A stretch of 64,000 bases of DNA from Shinella yambaruensis. GTDB lineage: Bacteria; Pseudomonadota; Alphaproteobacteria; Rhizobiales; Rhizobiaceae. Shown piece after piece: positions 1-11,047 of the stretch. Within the stretch, counting starts at the first letter, position 1; each line of letters starts with the position of its first letter. The DNA lies in contig NZ_JALJCK010000009.1 of assembly GCF_022899355.1 (NCBI RefSeq), forward strand, positions 124,001-188,000, in the 5' to 3' direction. Under the pieces are notes generated by a model. The model saw only the letters and a program-made list of their open reading frames with translations. It made no database searches and was not told the DNA's origin. Made by a program: the position numbers and the translations under genes.

Positions 1-2022
<2,022 letters not shown>

Positions 2023-2047
2023 GGCCGGTTCCAGTCCTGACCAGAAC

Positions 2048-2072
2048 GAAGCGCGGGCTTTGCCCGCGCTTC
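2048..2072. terminator. Rho-independent-type hairpin after clpB
   Basis: An 11-bp perfect stem (GAAGCGCGGGC / GCCCGCGCTTC) with a 3-base loop lies 25 bases after the clpB stop and is followed by TTGCGTTT. This is a likely clpB terminator with a weak T-tract. Confidence 0.7.
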
Positions 2073-2161
2073 TTGCGTTTCACGCCCTTCCGCCGGCCGC
2101 GCCTTGCCTTCGGCCGCAAAATCTTTCCCTTTCCGCAGAACATGCGCTAAGGGCATCAGCC

Positions 2162-2827
2162 ATGACCATGCCGGTATCGACAGACCCGAAATTCGTCGTC
2201 CTTCTCGGGGGCGCGCTCATCGTGACGCCGCGTCTTCGCGCGGACATGGCCGGCGCGCGCGTCGTTGCGGCGGATGGCGGCATGCGGCATGCGGCAAGCC
2301 TCGGTACCCTGCCGGAACTCTGGGTGGGCGATTTCGATTCGACCCCGCCGGAGCTTGTCGCCGCCTGGCCGCAGGTCGAGCGCCAGCCCTATCCCGCCGC
2401 CAAGAACGAGACCGACGGGGCGCTTGCCGTTTCGGTCGCGGCCGAGCGCGGGGCACGCGCCATCCTGCTCGCCGGCGCGCTCGGCGGGGAACGCAGCGAC
2501 CATGCGCTGATGCATCTCCTCCATGCCGTCTCGCTGGAAGAGCAGGGGTTTACCGTGAAGCTCACCTCCGGGGAGGAGGAGGCCTGGCCGCTGCTGCCGG
2601 GCCGTCGCGACATCGACCTGCCGAAGGGGAGCCTTTTCTCCGTTCTCGGCCTTGCGCCCCTTTCCGGCCTCACCATCGACAATGCGCGCTATCCGCTGAA
2701 GGACTTTTCGCTGCCCTTCGGCTCCTCGCGCACCATTTCCAACGTGGCGGAAGGCCCGATCCGCCTTTCGCTCGCCGCCGGTCGCGCCATTCTCATCGCC
2801 CGGCCCTACGACCTTTCAGGAGCCTGA
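2162..2827 (+). CDS. thiN: Thiamine pyrophosphokinase
   Basis: Makes thiamine diphosphate from thiamine and ATP in the cytosol. The product is 221 residues, normal for the family. The family pattern is visible: VVAADGGMRHA followed by the VGDFDST motif, then the PAAKNETDGALAV segment, which holds the acidic residues expected to bind metal and substrate, and a C-terminal domain (ISNVAEGPIRLSLAAGRAILI) that forms the thiamine pocket. The ATG at 2162 (MTMPVSTD) is preferred over a longer in-frame extension that runs back into the clpB terminator. It ends 3 bases before the next gene, so the two are probably co-transcribed. Family assignment is good; no regulatory element such as a TPP riboswitch was seen upstream. 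Confidence 0.9.
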   Translation: MTMPVSTDPKFVVLLGGALIVTPRLRADMAGARVVAADGGMRHAASLGTLPELWVGDFDSTPPELVAAWPQVERQPYPAAKNETDGALAVSVAAERGARAILLAGALGGERSDHALMHLLHAVSLEEQGFTVKLTSGEEEAWPLLPGRRDIDLPKGSLFSVLGLAPLSGLTIDNARYPLKDFSLPFGSSRTISNVAEGPIRLSLAAGRAILIARPYDLSGA

Positions 2828-2830
2828 CCC

Positions 2831-4657
2831 TTGGCACCGCCCATTCTCAAACTCGACGACATCTTCCTCAGCTTCGGCGGTACGCCGCTGCTTGCCGGCG
2901 CCAGCCTGCAGGTGGAGCCGGGCGACCGCATCTCGCTCGTTGGCCGCAACGGCTCGGGCAAGTCGACGCTGATGAAGATCGCCGCCGGCCTTGCCGAGGC
3001 GCAGTCCGGCGAGGTCTTCCGTCATCCTTCCGCGACGATCCGCTACCTGCACCAGGCGCCGGATTTCGACGGCTACGACACGGTCGCGGCCTATGCGGAG
3101 GCGGGCCTCGGGCCGAGCGACGATCCCTATCGCGTCACCTATCTGCTCGAACATCTCGGGCTCACCGGCAGCGAGGATCCGAAATCGCTGTCGGGCGGCG
3201 AGGCACGCCGGGCGGCGCTGGCCCGGGTGATGGCGCCGGAGCCGGACATCCTTCTTCTCGACGAGCCGACCAACCATCTCGACCTTCCGACCATCGAATG
3301 GCTGGAAGGCGAGCTGCAGTCCACCCGCTCGGCCCTCGTCGTCATCTCGCACGACCGCCGCTTCCTCGAAAAGGTGTCGAACGCCACCGTCTGGCTCGAT
3401 CGCGGCCAGTCGCGGCGGCTCAACCGCGGCTTCGGCCATTTCGAGGCCTGGCGCGACGAGGTGCTGGAGGCCGAGGAGCTGGAGCAGCACAAGCTCGGCA
3501 AGGCGATCGAGCGCGAGGAGCACTGGCTGCGTTACGGCGTCACCGCCCGCCGCAAGCGCAACATGCGCCGCCTCGGCGCACTGCATGATCTGCGCGCCCG
3601 CTATCGCGGCCACAAGGGGCCGCAGGGCAGCGTGCAGGCCGGCGCCTCCGATGCGCAGGAATCCGGCAAGCTGGTGATCGAGGCGGAGAAGATCACCAAG
3701 GCTTATGGCGAGCGCACCATCGTCGCGCCGTTCTCGATCCGCGTCCACCGGGGCGATTGCATCGGCCTTGTCGGCCCGAACGGCGCCGGCAAGACGACGC
3801 TGCTCAAGATGCTGACCGGGCAGCTGGCGCCCGACAGCGGTACCGTCAAGCTCGGCACGAACCTGGAGATCGCCACGCTCGACCAGCGCCGCGAGGACCT
3901 CAACCTCGACGACACGCTCGCCCATTACCTCACCGACGGGCGCGGCGAGACGCTGCTCGTCAACGGCGAGCAGCGGCACGTTACCGGCTACATGAAGGAG
4001 TTCCTGTTCCAGCCCGAGCAGGCCCGCACGCCGATCCGCAACCTCTCGGGTGGCGAGCGCGCCCGCCTGATGCTGGCGCGCATCCTGTCGCGGCCGACGA
4101 ACCTCCTCATCCTCGACGAGCCGACCAACGATCTCGATATCGAGACGCTCGACCTGCTGCAGGAGATCGTCGCGGGCTTTGCCGGCACCGTGCTGCTCGT
4201 CAGCCACGACCGCGACTTTCTCGACCGTACCGTCACCTCGACCATCGCGCCCGCCGACCCGGAAAACCCCGACGGTCGCTGGATCGAATATGCCGGCGGC
4301 TATTCCGACATGATGGCGCAGCGCCGCGGCGCGATCGAGGAGAAGCGCAAGGCGGAAAAGGCCGAGAAGGCGAAGGCGGCCGAAACGTCCGCCGCGGTCC
4401 CGGCGGAGAACAAGGGCAAGGCGAAGCTCTCCTACAAGCAGAAGTTCGCGCTGGAGAACCTGCCGAAGGAAATGGAGAAGGCGGAGAAGGAGATCGCCGC
4501 CCGCGAGGCGAAGATGGCCGATCCCGCCCTCTTCACCAAGGATCCCGCCACCTTCAACAGGCTGGCGGCGGAGATGGAAAAGCTGCGCCATTCCCTGACG
4601 GCGATGGAGGAGGAATGGCTGGAACTGGAAATGCTGCGCGAGGAGCTGGAAGGGTAG
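2831..4657 (+). CDS. uup: ABC-F family ATPase, Uup-like
   Basis: Soluble ABC-F protein with two ATPase cassettes and no membrane segments; members act on ribosomes, and Uup also influences transposon excision and Holliday-junction processing. It has 608 residues. Cassette 1 has Walker A GRNGSGKSTL, signature LSGGEARRAAL and Walker B LLLDEPTNHLDL. Cassette 2 has GPNGAGKTTL, LSGGERARLML and LILDEPTNDLDI. A C-terminal charged coiled coil (KLSYKQKFALENLPKEMEKA onward) is the Uup-type tail. Translation apparently starts at a TTG at 2831, 3 bases after the thiN stop; no nearby ATG fits the N-terminus APPILKLDDIFLSF. The ABC-F call is certain; the exact subfamily (Uup rather than another) rests on the C-terminal tail. 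Confidence 0.9.
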   Translation: MAPPILKLDDIFLSFGGTPLLAGASLQVEPGDRISLVGRNGSGKSTLMKIAAGLAEAQSGEVFRHPSATIRYLHQAPDFDGYDTVAAYAEAGLGPSDDPYRVTYLLEHLGLTGSEDPKSLSGGEARRAALARVMAPEPDILLLDEPTNHLDLPTIEWLEGELQSTRSALVVISHDRRFLEKVSNATVWLDRGQSRRLNRGFGHFEAWRDEVLEAEELEQHKLGKAIEREEHWLRYGVTARRKRNMRRLGALHDLRARYRGHKGPQGSVQAGASDAQESGKLVIEAEKITKAYGERTIVAPFSIRVHRGDCIGLVGPNGAGKTTLLKMLTGQLAPDSGTVKLGTNLEIATLDQRREDLNLDDTLAHYLTDGRGETLLVNGEQRHVTGYMKEFLFQPEQARTPIRNLSGGERARLMLARILSRPTNLLILDEPTNDLDIETLDLLQEIVAGFAGTVLLVSHDRDFLDRTVTSTIAPADPENPDGRWIEYAGGYSDMMAQRRGAIEEKRKAEKAEKAKAAETSAAVPAENKGKAKLSYKQKFALENLPKEMEKAEKEIAAREAKMADPALFTKDPATFNRLAAEMEKLRHSLTAMEEEWLELEMLREELEG

Positions 4658-4787
4658 GGAATCTCGAAATCAAGGGCGCCGGGGCCGTGTTCCATCCGAA
4701 ACAGCGCCGCGCCCGGCAATATGGGACAGTCTGATCACTGGATGAGAGGAGCTCATCCTGTAACCCGGAAGAGATCAGGAGAGTCCC

Positions 4788-5033
4788 ATGCGCAAGTTCG
4801 TCATTTCCGCCGTCGTCGCCGTCGTCGCCGCTGTTTCCTTCGCCGCCCCGTCGCAGGCCGGCTATTACGGTTACGGCCACAAGAGCTACGGCTGGAAGAG
4901 CTACGGCCACGGCCATCACGGCTACAAGAAGCACTACCGCGTCAAGCGCCACCATGGTCACTACGGCCATCGTTGGGGCGGCCATTGGGGCGGCAAGGTG
5001 TACTACAAGAAGCGCTACTACAGCTACTACTGA
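4788..5033 (+). CDS. Small secreted His/Tyr/Gly/Lys-rich protein
   Basis: An 81-residue protein with a clear Sec signal peptide (MRKFVISAVVAVVAAVSFAA, cleavage likely after SQA). The mature part of about 57 residues is made almost only of Gly, Tyr, His, Lys and Arg, in repeats such as GYGHKSYGWKSYGHGHHG, and ends in KKRYYSYY. A ribosome-binding site (AGGAGAG) precedes the ATG. Such composition suggests metal binding or an envelope-associated, intrinsically disordered protein, but no function is known to me. It is monocistronic, with a strong hairpin 20 bases downstream. Codon bias matches its neighbours, so it appears to be a real chromosomal gene. Confidence 0.75.
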   Translation: MRKFVISAVVAVVAAVSFAAPSQAGYYGYGHKSYGWKSYGHGHHGYKKHYRVKRHHGHYGHRWGGHWGGKVYYKKRYYSYY

Positions 5034-5054
5034 GCAGCCGTCTTCCTTCAGGAA

Positions 5055-5089
5055 GCAAGGCCCGGATGCCTGTCGCATCCGGGCCTTGC
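5055..5089 (+). terminator. Hairpin terminator after small secreted protein gene
   Basis: A 15-bp perfect stem (GCAAGGCCCGGATGC / GCATCCGGGCCTTGC) with a 5-base loop. It is followed by CCGTTTCC, so the T-tract is poor, but the position 21 bases after the stop fits transcription termination. Confidence 0.7.
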
Positions 5090-5141
5090 CCGTTTCCGGC
5101 GGTGGATTGATTCGTGGCGCAAGGAGCGCTATTTAAATCGC

Positions 5142-5194
5142 TCGTGGTGATTTGGCCGGCCGGCTTGCAGCCACGTTAAACAAGTCGCTAAAGG
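5142..5194 (+). promoter_or_regulatory. SAM-II riboswitch (metA leader)
   Basis: This matches the alphaproteobacterial SAM-II aptamer upstream of metA. Stem P1 is CGTGG (5143-5147) with CCACG (5171-5175). The H-type pseudoknot P2 is CGGCTTG (5161-5167) with CAAGTCG (5181-5187), seven pairs including one G-U. The conserved TGATTTGG and CGCTAAAGG segments are present. Binding of S-adenosylmethionine should switch off metA. The element lies 78 bases before the metA ATG and is followed by a terminator-like hairpin, which suggests transcriptional attenuation. Confidence 0.92.
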
Positions 5195-5220
5195 GCCGCG
5201 CGAGGAAAAACCTTCCGTGG

Positions 5221-5257
5221 ACCGGTTGCGACACTGTTGCGGCCGGTTTTGTTTTTT
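5221..5257 (+). terminator. Intrinsic terminator / attenuator between SAM-II riboswitch and metA
   Basis: A 12-bp stem with several G-U pairs (ACCGGTTGCGAC / GTTGCGGCCGGT) is followed directly by TTTGTTTTTT. It ends 14 bases before the metA ATG. Its location between aptamer and gene makes it the probable expression platform. Confidence 0.75.
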
Positions 5258-5271
5258 CGATCGAGTGAGAC

Positions 5272-6195
5272 ATGCCCATCAAGATTCCCGATACGCTTCC
5301 CGCCTTCGAAACCCTCGTTCACGAGGGCGTGCGGGTGATGACCGAGACGGTGGCGATCCGGCAGGACATCCGCCCCTTGCAGATCGGGTTGCTCAACCTC
5401 ATGCCGAACAAGATCAAGACGGAAGTGCAGATGGCTCGCCTTGTCGGCGCCTCGCCGCTGCAGGTCGAGCTGTCGCTGGTGCGCGTCGGCGGCCACCGCG
5501 CGAAGAACACGTCGGAAGAGCACCTGCTTGCCTTCTACGATACGTGGGAGGAGGTGCGGCACCGCAAGTTCGACGGTTTCATCATCACCGGCGCGCCGGT
5601 GGAGACGCTCGATTACGAGGACGTCACCTATTGGGACGAGATGAAGCAGATCCTCGACTGGACCGAGACCAACGTGCATTCGACGCTGAATGTCTGCTGG
5701 GGCGCGATGGCGGCGATCTACCATTTCCACGGCGTGCCGAAGCACACGCTGGAGGAAAAGGCCTTCGGCGTCTACCGCCATCACAACCGCAAGCCTTCGT
5801 CGATCTACCTCAACGGCTTCTCCGACAATTTCGAGGTGCCGGTCTCGCGCTGGACGGAGATCCGCATCGAGGACATCCGGGCCGTGCCGGAACTCGATAT
5901 CCTGCTCGATTCCGACGAGACCGGCGTCTGCCTCGTGCAGGAGAAGGCCGGTAACCGCCTCTATATTTTCAACCACGTGGAATATGATTCCACCTCGCTT
6001 GCCGACGAATATTTCCGCGATGTCTCGGCCGGCGTGCCGATCAAGCTGCCGAAGAACTATTTCCCGCACAACGATCCGTCGCTGCCGCCGCAGAACCGCT
6101 GGCGCGGCCATGCGCATCTGCTCTTCGGCAACTGGATCAACGAGATCTACCAGACCACGCCCTATGATCTGGAAAAGATCGGAACAGGAGCCTGA
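5272..6195 (+). CDS. metA: Homoserine O-acyltransferase MetA (probable acetyltransferase)
   Basis: First committed step of methionine synthesis: acylation of L-homoserine in the cytosol. The protein has 307 residues, full length for MetA. The class-I glutamine-amidotransferase-like triad is present: Cys142 (NVCWGAMA) and His235/Glu237 (FNHVEYD). Residue 111 in [12 protein letters not shown] is Glu. In characterised MetA proteins Glu at this position favours acetyl-CoA and Gly favours succinyl-CoA, so this is predicted to be an acetyltransferase despite the common label of succinyltransferase. It sits under a SAM-II riboswitch and terminator, so it is repressed by S-adenosylmethionine. A GNAT gene begins 3 bases downstream. 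Confidence 0.96.
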   Translation: MPIKIPDTLPAFETLVHEGVRVMTETVAIRQDIRPLQIGLLNLMPNKIKTEVQMARLVGASPLQVELSLVRVGGHRAKNTSEEHLLAFYDTWEEVRHRKFDGFIITGAPVETLDYEDVTYWDEMKQILDWTETNVHSTLNVCWGAMAAIYHFHGVPKHTLEEKAFGVYRHHNRKPSSIYLNGFSDNFEVPVSRWTEIRIEDIRAVPELDILLDSDETGVCLVQEKAGNRLYIFNHVEYDSTSLADEYFRDVSAGVPIKLPKNYFPHNDPSLPPQNRWRGHAHLLFGNWINEIYQTTPYDLEKIGTGA

Positions 6196-6198
6196 CCC

Positions 6199-6651
6199 GT
6201 GAGCCGTGTCGTCATTCGCCCGCTGCATGAAGATGATGAAGGCGAATGGCGCCGCCTGTGGACCGCCTATCTCGCCTTCTACGAGACGGTGCTGCCGGAG
6301 GAGGTTTATGCCACCACTTTCGCCCGGCTGACGGGCGAGGCCGCGGAAGGCGAATATCGCGGCCTCCTCGCCACGCTCGACGGCAAGCCCGTCGGCCTTG
6401 CGCATTACCTCTTCCACCGTTCCTGCTGGACGATCGGCAATGTCTGCTACCTGCAGGATCTCTTTGCCGATCCCGACGTGCGCGGTTCCGGCATCGGCCG
6501 GGCGCTGATCGAGGGCGTCTATGCCAAGGCGAGGGAGGCGGGCGCGCCGGAGGTCTACTGGATGACGCAGGCGTTCAACGCGACGGCGCGCCGGCTCTAC
6601 GACCGCATCGCCGACGAGACCCCCTTCATCATCTACCAGAAATCCTTCTGA
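6199..6651 (+). CDS. GNAT family N-acetyltransferase
   Basis: A 150-residue single-domain GCN5-related acetyltransferase. The acetyl-CoA loop (motif A) reads LFADPDVRGSGIGRALIEGV, and motif B follows with the usual NATARRLYDRI ending. It starts at a GTG 3 bases after the metA stop, so it is probably translated from the same SAM-regulated message. The substrate is unknown; nothing in the context beyond the link to metA points to one. Confidence 0.88.
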   Translation: MSRVVIRPLHEDDEGEWRRLWTAYLAFYETVLPEEVYATTFARLTGEAAEGEYRGLLATLDGKPVGLAHYLFHRSCWTIGNVCYLQDLFADPDVRGSGIGRALIEGVYAKAREAGAPEVYWMTQAFNATARRLYDRIADETPFIIYQKSF

Positions 6652-6744
6652 GTTCGGATTTCGAAAAGTATGACTTTTCCTGTTGCGAGTGACGAGGAAT
6701 TGCAGCAGGTTGCCCAGAAAGATCGGCCGACGGAGGAGTGGAGC

Positions 6745-7761
6745 GTGGGTGCGGAAAATGAAGTGTTCGGCCGTCTGGGGACCGGCGAAGCGGTCGAGCG
6801 CGTCACGATTGCCGGCGGCGGGCTGACTGCCCGGGTGCTCACCTGGGGTGCCGTCATCCAGGACCTGCGGCTCGAGGGGCATGATGCGCCGCTCGTGCTC
6901 GGCTTCGAGGATCTTCCGTCCTATCTCGACCACTCCCCCTATTTCGGGGCGACGCCGGGTCGTTGCGCCAACCGCATCGCCGGCGGCCGCTTCTCGATCG
7001 ACGGCGCGGATTTCCAGCTCGAATGCAACGAGCGCGGTGTCACGCACCTGCACGGAGGCAGCGACGGCGTCGGCCGGCAGAACTGGCGGATCGCCGCGCA
7101 GGGCGCCGACTTCGTCACCCTGACGCTGACCGATCCCGCAGGCCGCGCGGGGTATCCCGGCAATTGCGCCCTGACCTGCACCTATCGGCTGCCCGGCGAC
7201 GGGATCCTGTCCGTCCTCTACGAAGCCGCCACGGATGCGCCGACCCCCGTCAACCTTTGCCAGCACAGCTATTTCAACCTCGATGGCAGCGCCGATGCCC
7301 TCGGCCATGAGATTCGCCTCAGGGCGGAGCACTACCTGCCCGTCGACGGGAACCTGATCCCGACCGGCGAAATCCGGCCCGTCGACGGAACCCCCTTCGA
7401 TCTTCGGCAATGGACGCCGCTGCGCCGGCAGACGGAGGAAGGCGGGATCGCCTTCGATCACAATTTCTGCCTCTCGCCGGGCCGGCAGGCGAAACGCCCG
7501 GTCGTCGAGGTCCGTAGCCCGCTTTCGGGGGTCTCGCTGGAGGTGTCGACCACGGAGCCGGGCGTTCAGTTCTATACCGGCGCGAAGGTCAGGCCGCCGG
7601 TCCCGGGGCTCGACGGCCGCAGCTATGGCGCCTTTGCCGGCTTTTGCCTGGAAACGCAGGTCTGGCCCGATGCCGTCAACCACGGCGATTTCCCCGCTGC
7701 GGTGCTGCGCCCCGGCGAAACGCTGCGGCAGGAAACGGACTACGCCTTCCGCAAGGGCTGA
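6745..7761 (+). CDS. galM: Aldose 1-epimerase (mutarotase)
   Basis: Interconverts alpha and beta anomers of aldoses such as galactose. The GalM pattern is clear: PYFGATPGRCANRI, CQHSYFNLDGS with the catalytic-region His, AFDHNFCL, and near the C-terminus LETQVWPDAVNH. The GTG at 6745 is chosen because GGAGG lies 8 bases upstream and the protein then begins just before the usual EVFG...ERVTI strand; it gives 338 residues, a typical length. An ATG at 6670 would add 25 residues with no family counterpart. The gene follows the GNAT gene closely and may share its transcript. No galactose-operon neighbours are present. Confidence 0.9.
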   Translation: MGAENEVFGRLGTGEAVERVTIAGGGLTARVLTWGAVIQDLRLEGHDAPLVLGFEDLPSYLDHSPYFGATPGRCANRIAGGRFSIDGADFQLECNERGVTHLHGGSDGVGRQNWRIAAQGADFVTLTLTDPAGRAGYPGNCALTCTYRLPGDGILSVLYEAATDAPTPVNLCQHSYFNLDGSADALGHEIRLRAEHYLPVDGNLIPTGEIRPVDGTPFDLRQWTPLRRQTEEGGIAFDHNFCLSPGRQAKRPVVEVRSPLSGVSLEVSTTEPGVQFYTGAKVRPPVPGLDGRSYGAFAGFCLETQVWPDAVNHGDFPAAVLRPGETLRQETDYAFRKG

Positions 7762-7930
7762 CCTTCGCGAACGGCTTTGCCGCAACGCAACAGAATCGAA
7801 ACCTTTGTAGTGGACAAACTGTTCCATGAGCCTGGAATGATACCGGGACGTGCGGAAGCGAACGCGCCAGGACAGCGCCGGTCGCCCAGGAGCGTATCCG
7901 CCTTTCTTTGAATCGCGAAAACGCTCCAAC

Positions 7931-7991
7931 CTTTTGTTTGTCGCAACTCCGCATGCAAAACCGCTTCGCGCCTTTGCCGGAATTGCTTTAG
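7931..7991. repeat. Interspersed rhizobial-type repeat unit
   Basis: The segment around GCATGCAAAACCGCTTCGCG is of a kind often seen between genes in Rhizobiaceae, and a diverged second copy is recognisable at 50667-50719 (shared core GCAAAACCGCT.CGC..TTTTGC). It lies in the 243-base gap between galM and the chemoreceptor gene. That it is a named family is recalled knowledge, not checked. Confidence 0.45.
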
Positions 7992-8004
7992 TGGGACCCT
8001 GTCC

Positions 8005-9912
8005 ATGAAAATTTCGGATCTCTCCATTTCCCGGAAAGTCGGCCTTCTCGTGTTCCTGATGGGCATTGCCGCCGGCACCATCGCCGTCGTCGGCGGGGGC
8101 GGGCTCAGTTCACTCGGCTCGGCGCTTCAGGATACCGGCGCGCGCGAGGAGGTGGCCCGCGAGGCCATGGACCTGCGCATCGATGTCATCGCCATCAGCC
8201 GCATGACCTACCAGCTGGCGATCGCGCCGGAAAAGGCCGCCGACTTTGCCGTCGAGACGGAAAAGCGCGCCAAGGAAATGCTCGATCGCCTGCCGAAGAT
8301 CGCCTCGACGGCCGATGCCAACGAGCAGAAGCTGCTCGACGGCGTCCGCGCGGCGCTGACGCCCTATTTCGAGGATATCCGCGCCATGGTGGCGATTGCT
8401 GGCTCATCGCAGGGCCAGGACCGCGCCGCGATCCTCGCGGCGCTCGACAAGGCTCTGGAGGGCCAGAAGGCCGTTACCGCCGCGCTCAAGGAATATACGA
8501 CCTACTCTGCCGAAACGCTGTCGCAGTCGCGCGCCGTCGCCATCTCGCGCTCGACGACGACGCAGGCCGTGCTGCTGGCGACCGCCTTCACCTGCATCGT
8601 CGCGGGCATGCTGCTCAGCATGCTGCTGGCGCGCAACGGCATCGTACGCCCGATCCAGCGCCTGACCGGCGTGATGTCCAACCTCGCCGCCGGCAAGCTC
8701 GATGACGCGATCCCCTATACCGAGCGCAAGGACGAGATCGGCGCCATGGCGCGTACGCTCGACGTCTTCCGCGCCAACGAGATGCAGATGCGCGAGATGG
8801 AGGCGCAGGAAGCGGCCCTTCAGGCGCAGAGCAAGGACCTGCAGACGAACATCAGCTCGATCGTGGCGGCCGCTGCCGCCGGTGACTTCTCCCGCCGCAT
8901 CACCAAGGCGTACGAGGACGAGGACCTGCGCCGCTTCGCCACGAGCGTCAACGAGCTTGTCGAGAATGTCGACCGGGGCGTCAGCGAGGTGCGCCGCGTG
9001 ATCGCCTCGCTCTCCCATGCCGACCTGACGCAGGAAATGGCCGGCCACTTCCAGGGCGACTTCGCCGAGCTCCAGGCGAACGTCAACGGCGCCATGCTGA
9101 CGCTGCGCAGCACCATGACCGGCATTCTTTCCACGGCCGGCACCATCACCGGCAATTCGCGCGAGCTTTCCGCCGCCGCCGACCAGCTCGCCCACCGCAC
9201 GGAGCAGCAGGCCGCCTCGCTGGAGGAAACCGCCGCCGCGCTCGAGGAAATCACCACCACGGTGAAGACCTCGACGACCCGCGCCCTCGAAGCTTCCGAG
9301 ATCGTGCGCGAGGCGAAGGACAGCGCCGAGAAGTCCGGCGACATCGTCCAGAACGCCATCGACGCCATGGGCCGCATCGAGCAGTCCTCGCAGAAGATCA
9401 ACCAGATCATCTCGGTCATCGACGAGATCGCCTTCCAGACGAACCTCCTGGCGCTGAATGCCGGTGTCGAGGCCGCCCGTGCGGGCGAAGCTGGCCGCGG
9501 CTTTGCGGTCGTCGCCCAGGAGGTGCGCGAGCTCGCCCAGCGCTCGGCCAATGCCGCCAAGGAGATCAAGACGCTGATCAACGCTTCGGCGGGCGAGGTG
9601 AAGGGCGGGGTCGCGCTGGTGCTGTCGACCGGCGACGTGCTCTCGGAGATCAAGGACCTCGTCAACCGCGTCAACGACCACGTCGTCTCGATCACCCGCG
9701 CGGCGCAGGAACAGTCCGCAGCGCTCGGCGAGATCAACACGGCCGTCAACCAGATGGACCAGATGACCCAGCAGAACGCCGCCATGGTGGAGGAGACGAC
9801 GGCCGCCAGCCAGGTGCTCGCCAGCGAGGCCGCCCAGCTCCAGGCCGCGCTGTCGCAGTTCCATATCGGCGAGGAGCGCGGCAGCGCCGCCTACCAGCGC
9901 CGGGCCGCGTAG
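8005..9912 (+). CDS. Methyl-accepting chemotaxis protein
   Basis: Transmembrane chemoreceptor that signals to CheA through CheW. It has 635 residues. One membrane helix lies near residues 11-31, followed by a periplasmic, mostly helical sensor of about 150 residues. A second membrane helix sits near 190-211, then HAMP ([21 protein letters not shown]), a second HAMP-like unit (about 290-365), and the signalling domain with the conserved hairpin tip [22 protein letters not shown]. There is no C-terminal CheR/CheB pentapeptide. It is monocistronic, with a hairpin downstream and no che genes nearby. The ligand is unknown. Confidence 0.95.
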   Translation: MKISDLSISRKVGLLVFLMGIAAGTIAVVGGGGLSSLGSALQDTGAREEVAREAMDLRIDVIAISRMTYQLAIAPEKAADFAVETEKRAKEMLDRLPKIASTADANEQKLLDGVRAALTPYFEDIRAMVAIAGSSQGQDRAAILAALDKALEGQKAVTAALKEYTTYSAETLSQSRAVAISRSTTTQAVLLATAFTCIVAGMLLSMLLARNGIVRPIQRLTGVMSNLAAGKLDDAIPYTERKDEIGAMARTLDVFRANEMQMREMEAQEAALQAQSKDLQTNISSIVAAAAAGDFSRRITKAYEDEDLRRFATSVNELVENVDRGVSEVRRVIASLSHADLTQEMAGHFQGDFAELQANVNGAMLTLRSTMTGILSTAGTITGNSRELSAAADQLAHRTEQQAASLEETAAALEEITTTVKTSTTRALEASEIVREAKDSAEKSGDIVQNAIDAMGRIEQSSQKINQIISVIDEIAFQTNLLALNAGVEAARAGEAGRGFAVVAQEVRELAQRSANAAKEIKTLINASAGEVKGGVALVLSTGDVLSEIKDLVNRVNDHVVSITRAAQEQSAALGEINTAVNQMDQMTQQNAAMVEETTAASQVLASEAAQLQAALSQFHIGEERGSAAYQRRAA

Positions 9913-9934
9913 GGCATATTTTATACCGCATGGC

Positions 9935-9970
9935 GAAGGGCTAGCGACCGGAACCGGCCGCTGGCCCTTC
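9935..9970. terminator. Bidirectional terminator hairpin
   Basis: A 12-bp stem (GAAGGGCTAGCG / CGCTGGCCCTTC, one G-U) lies between the convergent chemoreceptor and hydrolase genes and is followed on the plus strand by TTCCTTTG. It probably ends both transcripts. Confidence 0.65.
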
Positions 9971-9979
9971 TTCCTTTGT

Positions 9980-11047
9980 TCAGAACGAGTCCTTCAGGCT
10001 GCTCTGGAGGGCATCGATGATCCGCTGTTTCAGCTCGGCATGGATGTCCGCCCGGGTGCGGCTGCCGGGGTCGTCGCAGATCGGGTCCACCTCACCCAAG
10101 GATTTCAGCAGGTCGGCGCCGCCCTCCTTGCATTCCGGCAGGAAGCTGAAATGCACGGCCTCCGCCACCGCCGCATAGGAGGCCTGCGGCACCAGCGCCG
10201 CTAGCCTGTCCGCGATCACCGCCTCGGGAATCGCGTCCGCGTTGCCGAGATTGATGAAGGTGAGCGGGATGTCGATCGCCTTCAGGCTGTCCGCGGCATA
10301 GGCCTGGGCCAGCCCCGGGTCCACCGCGACCACCGCGCGCACCCGCGCATCCCGGTTCGACTGCTCGAAGCGGGCCTTGTCGAGCCTGCGCAGGTCGACC
10401 TTCTCCACCGCCACCGGTTTGTCGTCGACATATCCCCGGCCGCCGGCGAACCAGGCGCAGTCCCACTTGCCGTAGTCGTCGCAATAGCGGGCATAGGCTT
10501 CGAGATCCGCCCGTACGCCGGCGATCTCCATCGCCGCCGCGCCGCCGAGCGAGAAGCCGACGACGCCCACGCGTGCCGGATCGATCGTCGCCCGCCAGGC
10601 GGCGTCCTGCGAAAAGGCGTCGATCAGGGCGGAGAGGTCGGCGGTGCGCTCCCAGAGTCTTGGCGTTGCGGCCGGCGTCGAATCGCCGCTCGTCGTGCCG
10701 GGATGGTTCGGCCCGGCGACGACGAAGCCGGCCTCGGCCAGCGCCGTCGCAAGCCAGCTCATGCCCTCCACCCGACTTCCCGAGCCATGCGAGAGCAGCA
10801 CGAGCGGAAAACGCCCTTCGGCGACGGGCGCGTCGCCATGCGCCGGGGCGCCCTTGAACAGCCGGTTGTCGCCGATGAGCAGCGGCGCGCCGCCGGCCTT
10901 GGCCGGATACCAGACCGTGACGTCGATATCGCGCCCGCGCTCCGGTGCAAAGACGGTGATCGTGCGGACGCCGACCTCGGCGGCATGGGCGGGTGTGGCA
11001 GCCGCACTGGCAAGGAGGAAGGCGGAAAACAGGGAAAGGATGGACAT
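9980..11047 (-). CDS. Secreted alpha/beta-hydrolase, dienelactone hydrolase-like
   Basis: Predicted esterase of the dienelactone-hydrolase/PAF-acetylhydrolase-like group, 355 residues. It has a Sec signal peptide (MSILSLFSAFLLASAAATPAHA) and an ester-hydrolase strand (RFPLVLLSHGSGSR, oxyanion region). The nucleophile elbow is GFSLGG (serine), and a late His lies in AVHFSFLPECK. Three cysteine-containing segments (YCDDYGKWDC, LPECK, ICDD) suggest disulfides, as expected outside the cytoplasm. It is transcribed divergently from the AraC-type regulator at 11189 across a 141-base gap, which suggests that regulator controls it. The substrate is unknown. Confidence 0.8.
   Translation of the reverse strand: MSILSLFSAFLLASAAATPAHAAEVGVRTITVFAPERGRDIDVTVWYPAKAGGAPLLIGDNRLFKGAPAHGDAPVAEGRFPLVLLSHGSGSRVEGMSWLATALAEAGFVVAGPNHPGTTSGDSTPAATPRLWERTADLSALIDAFSQDAAWRATIDPARVGVVGFSLGGAAAMEIAGVRADLEAYARYCDDYGKWDCAWFAGGRGYVDDKPVAVEKVDLRRLDKARFEQSNRDARVRAVVAVDPGLAQAYAADSLKAIDIPLTFINLGNADAIPEAVIADRLAALVPQASYAAVAEAVHFSFLPECKEGGADLLKSLGEVDPICDDPGSRTRADIHAELKQRIIDALQSSLKDSF

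Noticed and set aside
2816-4591. 591-residue minus-strand frame opposite the ABC-F gene
   Set aside because: Low-complexity Arg/Leu/Gly translation with no motif; the plus strand carries both complete ATPase cassettes.
5188-7929. 913-residue open frame on the minus strand across metA, GNAT and galM
   Set aside because: It is an antisense shadow: long reverse frames are common in GC-rich DNA, it has no domain or start site, and it lies opposite three well-identified genes.
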